Shown here one piece after another: positions 1 to 9,173 of a stretch of DNA of 64,000 nt. The translations under genes and the position numbers were made by a program. The number at the start of each line of letters is the position of its first letter. Within the stretch, counting starts at the first letter, position 1. This DNA is from an uncultured Verrucomicrobiota bacterium (GTDB lineage: Bacteria; Verrucomicrobiota; Verrucomicrobiia; Limisphaerales; UBA9464), in assembly GCA_903907925.1 (NCBI GenBank), contig CAIVQB010000001.1, forward strand, positions 34,757-98,756. The letters run 5' to 3'. The notes beneath the pieces were generated by a model that ran no database searches, was not told the DNA's origin, and saw only the letters and a list, made by a program, of their open reading frames with translations.

Positions 1-2
1 CC

Positions 3-114
3 GAGAGGTTGAAGGGTTGAGGGGTTGAGGGGTTGAGGGGTTGAGGGGTTGAGGGGTTGAGGGGTTGAGGGGTTGAGGGGTTGAGGGGTTGAGGGGTTGA
101 GGGGTTGAAGGGTT
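3..114. repeat. 8-bp tandem repeat array (about 14 units)
   Basis: Fourteen head-to-tail copies of the octamer GAGGGGTT can be read without a gap. Eleven central units (19-106) are perfect; the first two and the last units differ by one base or so (GAGAGGTT, GAAGGGTT). The array may continue left of the window. No gene covers it. One strand is G/T-rich, so a G-quadruplex or slipped structure is possible. Units of 8 bp would frameshift any overlapping reading frame, which agrees with an intergenic location. Confidence 0.95.
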
Positions 115-119
115 GAAGA

Positions 120-457
120 GGGGACGCAGTCCAAGCCGTGAATGTGGTAAGATGTGGCACGCCGCCGTGCGTGGTGAAATCCGTCCGTCCACTCGGCTCA
201 TCAGGAGATTCGCCTTACCGCGGTCGGAGTTCCGCGTTCACGCGGTTCGGGGAGCCAGGTTTCCTCGGTTCCGCGCGGAATTCGCCGTGGGGAGGCGGAA
301 GAAAATCGGACACCGATTTCACGAAGAGCCGATCGGATTCAGTTCATTCTGTTCATCCTGTCTCTCAATAGGTGAATTCGTGTCCCCCCTGTGCAGCCCT
401 GTTGATCATGCATTGACCGCCGGGGCTTTCCCGTCAGTTTAGCCGTCGTCACCCCGC
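120..457. other. Intergenic stretch without a convincing gene
   Basis: Short open frames here lack homology-like composition or a ribosome binding site. Around 308-355 lies GGACACCGATTTCACGAAG followed by a TTCATTCTGTTCATCCTGTC segment. This resembles one arm of the ACGGATT-type palindromic repeats seen intact near 59800 and 63714, so it is probably a decayed copy. No promoter for the downstream heme protein could be assigned. Confidence 0.5.
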
Positions 458-3400
458 ATGAACCTGCCGATTCTTCTCCTTGTAGCCGGCGTTGCCACCG
501 CCTCCGTTGCCGTCGCCGATGAATCCGCCACGCCGCACCCGCGCTTCGGTTTCCCGGTCTACAAAAACCGGCCCGCCGGACGGCAATTGACCGGTCAACA
601 CGCACCCGCCGGCACGCCCGCTCTTTCGCCGGAGGAGGAACAGAAAACCTTCAAGGTTCCGCCGGGATTCGAAGTGCGGCTCTTCGCGTCGGAGCCGGAT
701 ATTTCCAACCCGGTGGCCATGTCCTTCGATGAACGCGGACGGTTGTGGGTCCTGGAACTCTACGAATATCCGCTGGGGGCCAAGCCGGGCGAAAAAGGGC
801 GGGACCGCATCAAGATCCTCGAAGACACCGATGGCGATGGACGGGTCGACAAGGTGACGGTGTTTGCCGACGGCATGAGCCTCGCCACGGGTTTATTGGT
901 CGGAAACGGCGGGGTGTACGTTGGCGAAGCACCGCATCTGTGGTTCCTGGAAGACACCGATGGCGACGGAGTTGCCGATCGCAAGACCGAGGTCCTGACG
1001 GGATTCGGCAAGGAGGACCGCCATGAATTGTTGAATGGATTCACCTGGGGGCCGGATGGGCAGCTCTACATGACCCACGGCGTGTTCACCCGGACCGAAG
1101 CCCGCGACCCGTCCAATCCCAATGCCCGTCCGGCAATGATTTCGGCCGGTGTGGCGCGGTTGAATCCAGCCACCCGGGGCATCGAAGTGTTCGCCGAGGG
1201 CACCAGCAATCCCTGGGGCGTCGATTTTGACGCCCGCGGAAATGCTTTCGTCAGCGCCTGCGTGATTGATCATCTGTTTCATCTCGCCCCTGGCGGCATC
1301 TACAACCGACAGGCGGGGCAGCCGCCCTTTCAATACGCGTACGGCGAATTGAAGAGCATCGTCGATCATCGCCACCACATGGCCGCGTATGCCGGTGTCG
1401 ATGTGTATCAGGGCGACCAGTGGCCGGGCTCGTGGAAGGGTGAAATCCTGATGGGCAACATCCACCAGAACGCCATCAACCACGATCATGTGGATCCCGC
1501 CGGAGCGTCGTTCAAGGCCACGGGAAAACCCGATTTTCTCACCACGACCGATGGCTGGTTCATGCCCGTCAGCACCCAGACCGGTCCCGACGGCGCGGTC
1601 TGGATCATGGATTGGTATGATCGTTATCCCTGCTATCAGAACGCGAATGCTGATCCTGACGGTGTGGATCGAGAACGCGGGCGCATCTGGCGGGTGGTGT
1701 GGGTCGGGGATCAACCGGGCAAACCGGTCGCATCGCGTCCGTCGCGGGACATGGATCTGGCGAAACTGTCGAGTGACGCGCTTTCGGCGACGTTGACCCA
1801 CCCCAATATCTGGCAGCGCCGGACCGCCCAGCGGATTCTATCGGGACGCGGCGAAACGGCGTTCGGACCGCGCAGCCTTCATCACACGACGCCGGTTCAC
1901 GAACTGGTTCGGCACGGAGCGACTCCGGAAATCCGGCTCAGCGCGTTGTGGACGCTGCACGGAATGGGCCTTTTGGAAGATGAACTGTTGGATGACGTGG
2001 CGAAGGATGCCGATCCGGGCGTGCGGGCTTGGGCGGCGCGGTTGACGGGTGAACGCGGGTTTCCGTTGGGTGCGGCTCTCAAGCGTTTGTCGTCCCTGGC
2101 AGAGGATCCCGATCCGACGGTGCGTCTCGGCGTCACCGTCGCGGCGCGTCAATTCGTTTCGGGCACCCTCACTCTCGACAGCCCTCCGCGGGTTCCGATT
2201 CCCGAGGTCATTACCGGACCCATCCTCACCGCACTGTTCCTCGGTCATCGCGATGCCGCAAAAAAACAGCCCGATCCGACGCTCGACCTTCTCTACTGGA
2301 TGGCGCTGGAACCGATCGTGGCCTACGACCCGGTTCATGCCGTCTCCGCCTACGAGAAAGATGGCGCTCGGGCGGAACTTCCGTTTTCCGCGATGCTCCT
2401 TACCAAGATCGTGCGGCGTGCCTGTGATTTGCGGGATGACGCGCTTCTCGGGCGGGTGGTCCTCGCGTTCGGAAAAATCCCCGACACCGCGGTTCCGGCT
2501 CAACTCGCCGGATTGCGCGGTTTGATGGACGGCCAGCGTGGTCGCGCCTCCAACCCGGGACCGGAAGCGGTCGCCGTGATCTCTCGGCTCACCGGTTCGA
2601 AGGATGCGGAAGTGGCGCAGGCGGCGCGACAGCTTGGTGCGCTGTGGGGCGATGCCGTTTCGCTCGCGGCCAGCCTGGCGCGGGTCAACGATCCTTCGGC
2701 TCCCGAGGCCGAACGCATCGCGGGAATCCGCGCGGCGCGGACGGCCCGCGGCGAGGATGTCCGCCGCTCATTGCTCGCGATGATCACTTCGTCGTCCTCG
2801 GAATCCTTGAAAATCGAAGCCATCCGGGCGCTGGCCGACACCGGCGTGGACGACAGCGGCCGGCAGGTCCTGTCGGCATGGGCGGGTATGTCTCCGGTGC
2901 TGCGCCGCGCCGCCGCGGAGCTCTGCACCACGCGCAGTGCCTGGCGATGGTCGTTGTTCCAGGCGATTGAAAAGGGCGACGTGAAGCGGGGTGATTTGCC
3001 GCCGACGGTGGTGCGGACTTTGGCGACGTCGAAGGACGACGATCAACGGATGAAGGCGCAGCGATTGTTCGGTCGCGTCAATGCGTCCTCCGCGGAGAAA
3101 CTCAAGTTGATCTCCGACAAGCGCCGAGTGGTGATCAACGGCCCGGTGGATCTCGCGGCGGGTCATGAGGTCGCCAAACGGACCTGTTTCGTCTGCCACA
3201 AGATGTATGGCGAAGGGGCCGAGATCGGTCCGGATCTCACCGGCGTCGGCCGAAGCTCGCTCGATGCCCTGTTGCACAACGTCATCAATCCGAACGAAAT
3301 CATCGGCCAGGGTTATGAGAATGTTGAGGTCGAGACGAAGGACGACCGGCAGCTCAGCGGGCGCATGGTTGAAAACAACGACCGCATCGTCCGTTTGATG

Positions 3401-4069
3401 ATCGCCGGGCCGTCCGAGGTGGTGGTTTCGAAGGCCGACGTCAAATCGCTTCGGGTGACGGAGAATTCCGTGATGCCCGAGGGATTGGAGCAGATTCCTG
3501 AGGCCGATTTCCGGAATCTGATCTGGTATATTTTGGCACCGCCCGGGGATGCGAAGCCCCTGACCGAGGAGCGTCGACGCGAATTGATGGGGGGGAGCGA
3601 CGACCGTGCATCGGTGGATCCGGCCGGCAGTTCGGACGGCGAAAGCGTGGCGCTTTGGAATCCCGAATGGCAGGTCAGCAATCGAGCCTTTGGCGATGCG
3701 CCACGGAAACTCCCCGAATTCCGCGGCCGCCACAACGTGCTGGTCACCCATCCTCCTGATTCCCAATCACCCGCGGCTCTGGTGCAGGTGCTTGAAATCC
3801 CGGCGGGTGCCCGGAAAACGCTGGAATTCTGGGTGTCGGCCCGGAATCGGGAACCCTGGGACCTGCGGATCCTGGCGGATGGTGAAGTCCTGCAGCGTCA
3901 GCGGATTGGGGCTGAGAACGTTCCGTGGCGGAAGATGGAGATCGATCTCAGCCGGCTCGCGGGTCGTCGAATCGTGCTTCGATTGGAGCACTTGATGGGC
4001 GACGGCGACGGCGCGTACGGATATTGGAGTGATTTACGGCTCACTAACCGCGATTTGGTAAAACGGTGA
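458..4069 (+). CDS. PVC-type heme-binding CxxCH protein with dehydrogenase-like propeller and HEAT region
   Basis: A secreted 1203-residue protein of the architecture typical of Planctomycetes and Verrucomicrobia. Residues 1-21 form a signal peptide (MNLPILLLVAGVATASVAVA). Residues about 55-430 resemble the membrane-bound dehydrogenase/quinoprotein sugar dehydrogenase propeller, with repeated DTDGDG Ca-binding-like loops. Residues about 440-880 are helical HEAT-like repeats. A single c-type heme motif CFVCH lies at 910-914, followed by the IGPDLTG segment of the Pirellula/Verrucomicrobium heme-binding domain. The last 150 residues look like a beta-sandwich. Likely role: periplasmic oxidation of a sugar or alcohol passing electrons to the c-heme; the substrate is unknown. 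The gene stands alone on its strand. A short hairpin follows the stop. Confidence 0.9.
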   Translation: MNLPILLLVAGVATASVAVADESATPHPRFGFPVYKNRPAGRQLTGQHAPAGTPALSPEEEQKTFKVPPGFEVRLFASEPDISNPVAMSFDERGRLWVLELYEYPLGAKPGEKGRDRIKILEDTDGDGRVDKVTVFADGMSLATGLLVGNGGVYVGEAPHLWFLEDTDGDGVADRKTEVLTGFGKEDRHELLNGFTWGPDGQLYMTHGVFTRTEARDPSNPNARPAMISAGVARLNPATRGIEVFAEGTSNPWGVDFDARGNAFVSACVIDHLFHLAPGGIYNRQAGQPPFQYAYGELKSIVDHRHHMAAYAGVDVYQGDQWPGSWKGEILMGNIHQNAINHDHVDPAGASFKATGKPDFLTTTDGWFMPVSTQTGPDGAVWIMDWYDRYPCYQNANADPDGVDRERGRIWRVVWVGDQPGKPVASRPSRDMDLAKLSSDALSATLTHPNIWQRRTAQRILSGRGETAFGPRSLHHTTPVHELVRHGATPEIRLSALWTLHGMGLLEDELLDDVAKDADPGVRAWAARLTGERGFPLGAALKRLSSLAEDPDPTVRLGVTVAARQFVSGTLTLDSPPRVPIPEVITGPILTALFLGHRDAAKKQPDPTLDLLYWMALEPIVAYDPVHAVSAYEKDGARAELPFSAMLLTKIVRRACDLRDDALLGRVVLAFGKIPDTAVPAQLAGLRGLMDGQRGRASNPGPEAVAVISRLTGSKDAEVAQAARQLGALWGDAVSLAASLARVNDPSAPEAERIAGIRAARTARGEDVRRSLLAMITSSSSESLKIEAIRALADTGVDDSGRQVLSAWAGMSPVLRRAAAELCTTRSAWRWSLFQAIEKGDVKRGDLPPTVVRTLATSKDDDQRMKAQRLFGRVNASSAEKLKLISDKRRVVINGPVDLAAGHEVAKRTCFVCHKMYGEGAEIGPDLTGVGRSSLDALLHNVINPNEIIGQGYENVEVETKDDRQLSGRMVENNDRIVRLMIAGPSEVVVSKADVKSLRVTENSVMPEGLEQIPEADFRNLIWYILAPPGDAKPLTEERRRELMGGSDDRASVDPAGSSDGESVALWNPEWQVSNRAFGDAPRKLPEFRGRHNVLVTHPPDSQSPAALVQVLEIPAGARKTLEFWVSARNREPWDLRILADGEVLQRQRIGAENVPWRKMEIDLSRLAGRRIVLRLEHLMGDGDGAYGYWSDLRLTNRDLVKR

Positions 4070-4076
4070 ATTTGGA

Positions 4077-4106
4077 CTGTGGGATTGCGCTGGAGCGCTC
4101 CCGCAG
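4077..4106. other. Hairpin just downstream of the heme-protein gene
   Basis: An outer stem of eight pairs (CTGTGGGA with TCCCGCAG, one G-T pair) encloses an inner GCGC-TGGA-GCGC hairpin, eight bases after the stop codon. No T-run follows, so it is not a standard intrinsic terminator. It may be a 3' stabilising structure or a palindromic repeat. Confidence 0.45.
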
Positions 4107-4279
4107 AGATAGTTGGAAGGCTGCCAAGACGGTTGATGGACAAACGATGATTCGGGATGAGTCACGTTGTTGCGTGATTTCCATCGCGGTGGAGCGTTGG
4201 GGATTGCTCCGCGGTCGTCCGCCAAGGTCCGGAATGGCAGGTTTGGAAGGATGCGGTTCATTTTTTGAACCAGGGGAAC

Positions 4280-5998
4280 ATGGGTTTGTTCGGCAAAGAC
4301 GCAGGTGAGGTGCAGATTTCTTCGGGTCCCGAGTTCAGGGACACGTCGAAATACTTCGTCATCGGGCTGGTCCTCGTCGCCGCGCTGGCGATTGGTGGCT
4401 GGATGTCCGCCCGCCCGGTTTATCGGATGGTGAAGCGGTATCGCGCCCTGGGAATGACGGCTGCTGTGGCGGCGGATATCGACGCCGGGAAGTGGGTCGA
4501 GGCCGGACGCTCCCTGAAGGTCTTGTTGGAAATGGCACCGGCGGAGCCCCGGGTGCTGCGGCTGGCCGCCCGTTTTTGCACCAAGCGCGCCTTGCCTGAG
4601 GGGATCAACTACTGGCAACTCTTGCTCGCGAGTCCCGAGGCCACCGCCGAAGACCATCTGGGTTACGCCGAGCTGGCGGTGAATTTCAACCGTGCGGATA
4701 TTGCCGGCCCCGAGCTGCGGTCGCTCATTTCGACCAACCGGACTGACGAAGCGTTGCTCCGGCTGTATGTTCGTTTCCTTCGCAACACGGATTCTCCGGC
4801 GGCGACCATCATCGCCGCCCGGTTCTGGCTGGAGAACTGCCCTTCGAGCGAAGAGGCGGAAATGAGCCTCGGATTTCTCCTCATCGCGTCGATCAATCCC
4901 GACGAACGAGCCGAGGGCCGCCGCCTGCTCTGGCCGCTGGCGGTCGGCCATGGCCCCTTTCAATCGCAGGCCGTCGACGCGCTGGTTCCGAGCCGTGAAC
5001 TGAATTCCGCCGAAAACCAGATCCTCTTGAATTCGCTGGCCGACCGGACGGACCGAAAGGCCTGGGTGGTGGAATTGAAGACCAAGCTCAAGCCGGATGA
5101 GCGGGTCGCGATTCTGGACAATTACGAGGTGGAGGCGCGTCAGTCGACCAATGTCGCGGTCCTCGCCGAGGCGGTGGCCTGGTTTTCCGAACACAGTGAG
5201 CCCAAGCGCGCCCTGGCGTTGCTCCCGGTCGATGTGGTGAAGAAGTATCCCTCCCTTCTCAGTGCCCGGTTGCAGGTCCTGCTGGAACTCGACCGGCCGG
5301 AAGAGGTGCGTCCGTTTCTGGAAAGCGAGAAATCCGGTGTCGACCCGTACATCGCGCACTGCCTGCAAGCCCTCTCCGCCCTCAAGGCCGGGCAATACCA
5401 GATGGTGACCGTGCATTTCATGAGCGCCATCGCCGCCTGCACCAATCAACCCGCGCGGCTTCAGTTCGTCGCCGGTTATGCCGAACGCATCGGACAACCG
5501 ATGGCGGCCGTCGCGGCCTACGAACGGCTGATGACCTGGCCGCCCGCGACCTACACTGCCGGCCGCGAGGTGCTGCGTCTGCTGTCCGCCATCGATGACA
5601 CCAAGCGGGCGTGGGAAGCCCTCAACCGCCTCACCCAGTTCATGCCCGGCGATGAATCGCTCTTCAGCTCCAGCGCCTATTTTGGATTTTTACTCGGTGA
5701 ACGCCTTCCCTCCGCAAAGGCCCGGCTGGAAAAACTGGTCCTCGCCAACGGAAAGGATCCGCTCTACCCGCTCATTCTCGCGCTGGCTGAATATCGGGAC
5801 GGCAATGCCGCCAAGGCGCTGGCGTTGATTGAGGGTTCGGAGGTGGATTGGAGCCGCGCCGAGCCGCGAATGAAGGCGTTGTACGCGGCGGTGTTGAACG
5901 CCAACGACCAGCGTGCCGCCGCCCGCGAAATGGCCCGCCGAATCGATACCGCGACCCTCCGTCCCGAGGAACGCGAATTGGTCAAAGCGGCGCTCTGA
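4280..5998 (+). CDS. Membrane-anchored TPR-like repeat protein
   Basis: A 572-residue protein with a short cytoplasmic head, one transmembrane helix at about residues 25-44 (YFVIGLVLVAALAIGGWMSA), then a long alpha-helical region of A/L/E/R-rich helix pairs resembling tetratricopeptide repeats (for example around AAVAADIDAGKWVEAGRSLK and AVAAYERLMTWPP). The usual role would be a scaffold on the outer face of the inner membrane; no enzymatic motif is visible. The chosen ATG has AGGGGA very close upstream. A TTG at 4265 would add five residues and cannot be excluded. It converges with the polysaccharide operon, so a link to polysaccharide assembly is only a guess. Confidence 0.75.
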   Translation: MGLFGKDAGEVQISSGPEFRDTSKYFVIGLVLVAALAIGGWMSARPVYRMVKRYRALGMTAAVAADIDAGKWVEAGRSLKVLLEMAPAEPRVLRLAARFCTKRALPEGINYWQLLLASPEATAEDHLGYAELAVNFNRADIAGPELRSLISTNRTDEALLRLYVRFLRNTDSPAATIIAARFWLENCPSSEEAEMSLGFLLIASINPDERAEGRRLLWPLAVGHGPFQSQAVDALVPSRELNSAENQILLNSLADRTDRKAWVVELKTKLKPDERVAILDNYEVEARQSTNVAVLAEAVAWFSEHSEPKRALALLPVDVVKKYPSLLSARLQVLLELDRPEEVRPFLESEKSGVDPYIAHCLQALSALKAGQYQMVTVHFMSAIAACTNQPARLQFVAGYAERIGQPMAAVAAYERLMTWPPATYTAGREVLRLLSAIDDTKRAWEALNRLTQFMPGDESLFSSSAYFGFLLGERLPSAKARLEKLVLANGKDPLYPLILALAEYRDGNAAKALALIEGSEVDWSRAEPRMKALYAAVLNANDQRAAAREMARRIDTATLRPEERELVKAAL

Positions 5999-6042
5999 CG
6001 ACTGACCGGTAAGGCGGCTCAGACCCCTTCCCGGCACCCGGT

Positions 6043-6852
6043 TTATCGGCAGTCGGGAACTCGTCGCAGTCCGGTGAGCTGCCCGGCAATCCTCCACACA
6101 AAGCGCGGATTGTTTCGCAGGTAACGCCGCCAGAGCCGCCGCGGTTCCTTGAACAGGCGGTACAGCCATTCGAAACCGCTGCGTTGAATCCAGCGCGGTG
6201 CCTGCGCCACCCGGCCGGCATGGAAATCGAACGCCGCGCCGACCCCCACCAAAATGCGGGCCTCCAAACGGTCGAGTTCGGCCGACATGAACCGTTCCTG
6301 TTTCGGCGTGCTCAGACCGACCCACAGAAAATCCGGTTGCGCCCGGCGCACCTGTTCCGCTAGGTCCGCGTGTTCCGCGTCGGTGAGCGGCCGGAACGGT
6401 GGCGTGTAGGTGCCCACCACCAGCAGCCCCGGATGTTTTTGCTGCATTCGATTCCGCAATTCCTCCGCCACGCCCGGGTTTCCGCCGTAGAAAAAGTGGG
6501 TCTTTCCCATCCCCGCACTCCAGGCGAACACCACTTCCATCAAGTCCGGTCCGTACACCCGTCCCATCGTCGCATGACCGGCCAGCCGCCCCATCCACAC
6601 CATCGGCATCCCGTCGGGCGTCGACAGCAACGAGCGGTTGTGGATGGCGCGCAGGTCGGGATCATCCTGCGACTCGATGACCCCATGAACGCCGGTCACC
6701 GTGACGTATCCGCGTTGCCCTGATTCCAACGCCGCCGCCAGAGTGGAGACGACGGTCGACAGGTTCAGCACGGAAATGCCGACGCCGAGCACGTTGACGC
6801 GCGGAGGCGGCAGGAACTCGGTCGGGTTCAGCGGTGTCGAAAGGGGTGCCAT
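6043..6852 (-). CDS. WecG/TagA/CpsF family glycosyltransferase
   Basis: A 269-residue GT26-family enzyme that would transfer the second sugar, for example N-acetylmannosamine(-uronate), onto an undecaprenyl-linked acceptor at the cytoplasmic membrane. Visible family signatures are the N-terminal VNVLGVGISVLN, LLSTPDGMPMVW, the FFYGG loop, VGLSTPKQE and GVGAAFDFHAG, and the C-terminal WLYRLFKEPRRLWRRY basic amphipathic segment that holds these enzymes on the membrane. Last gene of the polysaccharide operon, 15 bp downstream of moeA. The WecA-like enzyme two genes upstream would supply the lipid-linked acceptor, so the two probably act in sequence. The exact sugar cannot be read from the sequence. 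Confidence 0.9.
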   Translation of the reverse strand: MAPLSTPLNPTEFLPPPRVNVLGVGISVLNLSTVVSTLAAALESGQRGYVTVTGVHGVIESQDDPDLRAIHNRSLLSTPDGMPMVWMGRLAGHATMGRVYGPDLMEVVFAWSAGMGKTHFFYGGNPGVAEELRNRMQQKHPGLLVVGTYTPPFRPLTDAEHADLAEQVRRAQPDFLWVGLSTPKQERFMSAELDRLEARILVGVGAAFDFHAGRVAQAPRWIQRSGFEWLYRLFKEPRRLWRRYLRNNPRFVWRIAGQLTGLRRVPDCR

Positions 6853-6867
6853 CTTTCAGACGGGCTC

Positions 6868-8064
6868 TTACCAGCGAATCACCCGTGCGGTGGACCCGGC
6901 CTCCAGGTGGGAATTCGGTGCCAAATCCACCAGTCCGTCCGCCGCCGCCAGTGAAGCCATCCGATGAGACGCCTGCTGGCCTGACAGGCGGATTCGGCCT
7001 CCCTCATCGGTCACCACCCGGACAAAATGGCGGCGCGAATCCGGATTGTCGACCGCGGTCAGCCAGGTGGCGGAATCCATGGGCGGCCGGCAATCGATCG
7101 TCCCTTGCAGGCGGCGCAATGCGGGAAGCAGCAGGACGACGGCGGTCACGAAGGCAGAGACCGGATTCCCAGGAAGGCCGAACAGCGGTGTTCCGTGAAG
7201 CTGACCGTGCAGAAACGGTTTGCCCGGCTTGATGTCAACGCGCCAGAACTCAAGGGTTCCCCCCGCTGCCGACAACGCGGTTCGGACGAGGTCATGGTCC
7301 CCAGCCGAGGCACCGCCCACTGTGATCACCGCGTCCGCCTCGCCGACCGCCGTCTCGATTGCGTTTCGGAGGCGAGCCAGATCGTCCGCCACACAATGAA
7401 CGCCGACCGGGACCGCTCCGACCCGCCGGATGAGACTGGCCAGCATTGCCGTGTTGCTTTCGTAGATTTGGCCCGCTGCCAGCGAACTTCCCGGCGGTCG
7501 AAGTTCCGATCCGTTGGCGATCAAGACCACGCGTGGAGCGCGGTGCACCTCGATCCGATCCATTCCCGAAGCCAGCAGGACGGCGAGATGTTGGGGTCCG
7601 AGGGGAACGCCCGCCGACACCAGTTGAGCGCCCACCGCAACATCCTCGCCGCGGAAGCGGACGTTCTCCCAGGGCGCAACAGGCTCCAAGACCTGGATGT
7701 GGAGACCGTCCGGATCTGGCTTCACATCCTCCTGCATCACCACTGCATCGGCTCCGGGAGGGAGCGGAGCGCCGGTGAAAATCCGGATGGCAGTTCCCGT
7801 CAACACCGTTCCCGGATCGGAGACTCCGGCGGCGGATATGCCAACGAGCCGCAGGCGGGCCGGGAGTTGCTTCAGGTCGGCGGACCGCACGGCATAGCCA
7901 TCCATCGCCGAGTTGTCGAACGACGGAACTTCAATGGCAGCGAAGCAGGGGTGGACGGGACAGCGTCCGGCAGCGTCCCGCACGGGAATGGATTCGCCGG
8001 GAAGGGGGACGAGCCCCGTGAGCAGGCAGGCAACGGCGGTTTCGAGCGAAACCGGCGGATTCAC
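6868..8064 (-). CDS. moeA: Molybdopterin molybdenumtransferase MoeA
   Basis: A 398-residue protein that would insert molybdate into adenylylated molybdopterin, the last step of Mo-cofactor synthesis in the cytoplasm. Family motifs are AIEVPSFDNSAMDGYAVR near the N-terminus, GAPLPPGADAVVMQED, TVGGASAGDHD, and LFGLPGNPVSAF before the C-terminal domain IV. The start is a GTG overlapping the stop of the upstream wecA-like gene in a GTGA arrangement, implying translational coupling; longer frames upstream are the shadow of that gene. Length is normal for MoeA. Its position inside a glycosyltransferase operon is unusual. The other Mo-cofactor gene of the window, moaA, is 22 kb away. Confidence 0.93.
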   Translation of the reverse strand: MNPPVSLETAVACLLTGLVPLPGESIPVRDAAGRCPVHPCFAAIEVPSFDNSAMDGYAVRSADLKQLPARLRLVGISAAGVSDPGTVLTGTAIRIFTGAPLPPGADAVVMQEDVKPDPDGLHIQVLEPVAPWENVRFRGEDVAVGAQLVSAGVPLGPQHLAVLLASGMDRIEVHRAPRVVLIANGSELRPPGSSLAAGQIYESNTAMLASLIRRVGAVPVGVHCVADDLARLRNAIETAVGEADAVITVGGASAGDHDLVRTALSAAGGTLEFWRVDIKPGKPFLHGQLHGTPLFGLPGNPVSAFVTAVVLLLPALRRLQGTIDCRPPMDSATWLTAVDNPDSRRHFVRVVTDEGGRIRLSGQQASHRMASLAAADGLVDLAPNSHLEAGSTARVIRW

Positions 8065-9173
8065 CGGGGACGATCCTCTGGGGTGGGTTCGTCCGAATGC
8101 CGGTTGCCGCCATCCTGACTGCGCGCCCAGCGTTTCCAGACAAATCCGGCGGCGAGACTCAGGAAGCAGAACAACAGGGTGAACGGCAGTTGCCGGTGGG
8201 TGCCGACCAGCACCAGCGCGATGGAAAAGGAGCCGGTGATGATGGCGATGGCGTAGAGGAACCAGGCGGCCTGCCGGTGATTGAACCCCAGCTCCAGCAG
8301 TCGGTGATGCACGTGTCCCTTGTCGGCCTGAAAAATGGACACTCCGCGTCGCCACCGCTTGAACATCACCCGGCAGGTGTCAAAGACCGGCAGACCCAAC
8401 AGGATGAGCGGAACCGAAATCAACGGACTGGCGGCATGGTGGGAGTCCTGAAAAAAGGAGGCGATGCCGACACAGGCGAGCACCAGGCCGATGGTGAGAC
8501 TCCCCGAATCCCCGAGGAAAATCCGCGCCGGTGAATGGTTGTAGGGCAGGAATCCGAAGCAGGCGCCGGCCAGCGAGACGGTCAGCAGCGCCACCACCAC
8601 ATGGCCGCCGATGGCGTTGATGATGGCGAGGGCGATGGCCATGAAGGCGGTCACGCCGGTGACCAGGCCGTCGATGCCATCCAGGAGATTGATGGCGTTG
8701 GTGATTCCCACGATCCACAGGACGGTGATGGGCAGGCCCACCCAGCCGAGGTCGATCGCGTGGCCCCAGGGATTCTGCAACGCGGTGATGCGGAAATGGG
8801 CCAGCCACATGCCGACGGCGATGAAGGATTGCGCGAGCAGCTTCTTGAGGGCGTTGGCGCCCTTGATGTCGTCGTAAACGCCGAGCGTGAGCATCGCCGT
8901 CGCCCCGAGCACCAGGGACAGGAACTGTTTTTCGCTGTTTTGGAATTCGTCGGTGATGAGGTTGTGAAGAATATACAGGCCGGCCCACGGCAGGAGAAAA
9001 CCGAGGTAGACGGCGACGCCACCCATCCGCGGCATGGGGCGCGCGTGCAGCTTTCGCGGTCCGGGAAGATCGATGGCTCCGTAGCGATGGGCGAGCCATG
9101 CGGCGAGGGGGGTCAGCCAGAAGGCCCCCAGTCCGGACAGCACGAACATTGCAATGTAGGTTTTGTAACTCAT
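8061..9173 (-). CDS. MraY/WecA-family undecaprenyl-phosphate sugar-1-phosphate transferase
   Basis: A 370-residue polytopic membrane enzyme that transfers a sugar-1-phosphate, commonly GlcNAc-1-P, from a UDP-sugar to undecaprenyl phosphate and so starts O-antigen, enterobacterial-common-antigen-like or exopolysaccharide synthesis. Motifs are ARPMPRMGG (44-52), the Mg-binding VYDD (99-102), NAINLLDGIDGL (159-170), FLGDSGSLTIG and the cytosolic HVHHRLLELGF loop. About eleven hydrophobic segments are visible. Overlaps moeA downstream by 4 bp and the glycosyltransferase upstream by 4 bp. The WecA type fits better than MraY because there is no peptidoglycan gene nearby. Confidence 0.92.
   Translation of the reverse strand: MSYKTYIAMFVLSGLGAFWLTPLAAWLAHRYGAIDLPGPRKLHARPMPRMGGVAVYLGFLLPWAGLYILHNLITDEFQNSEKQFLSLVLGATAMLTLGVYDDIKGANALKKLLAQSFIAVGMWLAHFRITALQNPWGHAIDLGWVGLPITVLWIVGITNAINLLDGIDGLVTGVTAFMAIALAIINAIGGHVVVALLTVSLAGACFGFLPYNHSPARIFLGDSGSLTIGLVLACVGIASFFQDSHHAASPLISVPLILLGLPVFDTCRVMFKRWRRGVSIFQADKGHVHHRLLELGFNHRQAAWFLYAIAIITGSFSIALVLVGTHRQLPFTLLFCFLSLAAGFVWKRWARSQDGGNRHSDEPTPEDRPR

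Noticed and set aside
3..114. CRISPR array.
   Set aside because: Units are 8 bp without spacers, so it is a simple tandem repeat.
4034..5497. 487-codon minus-strand frame under the TPR-like protein gene.
   Set aside because: Antisense to a frame with a clean transmembrane helix and helical repeats; Gln/His/Arg-rich with no family motif.
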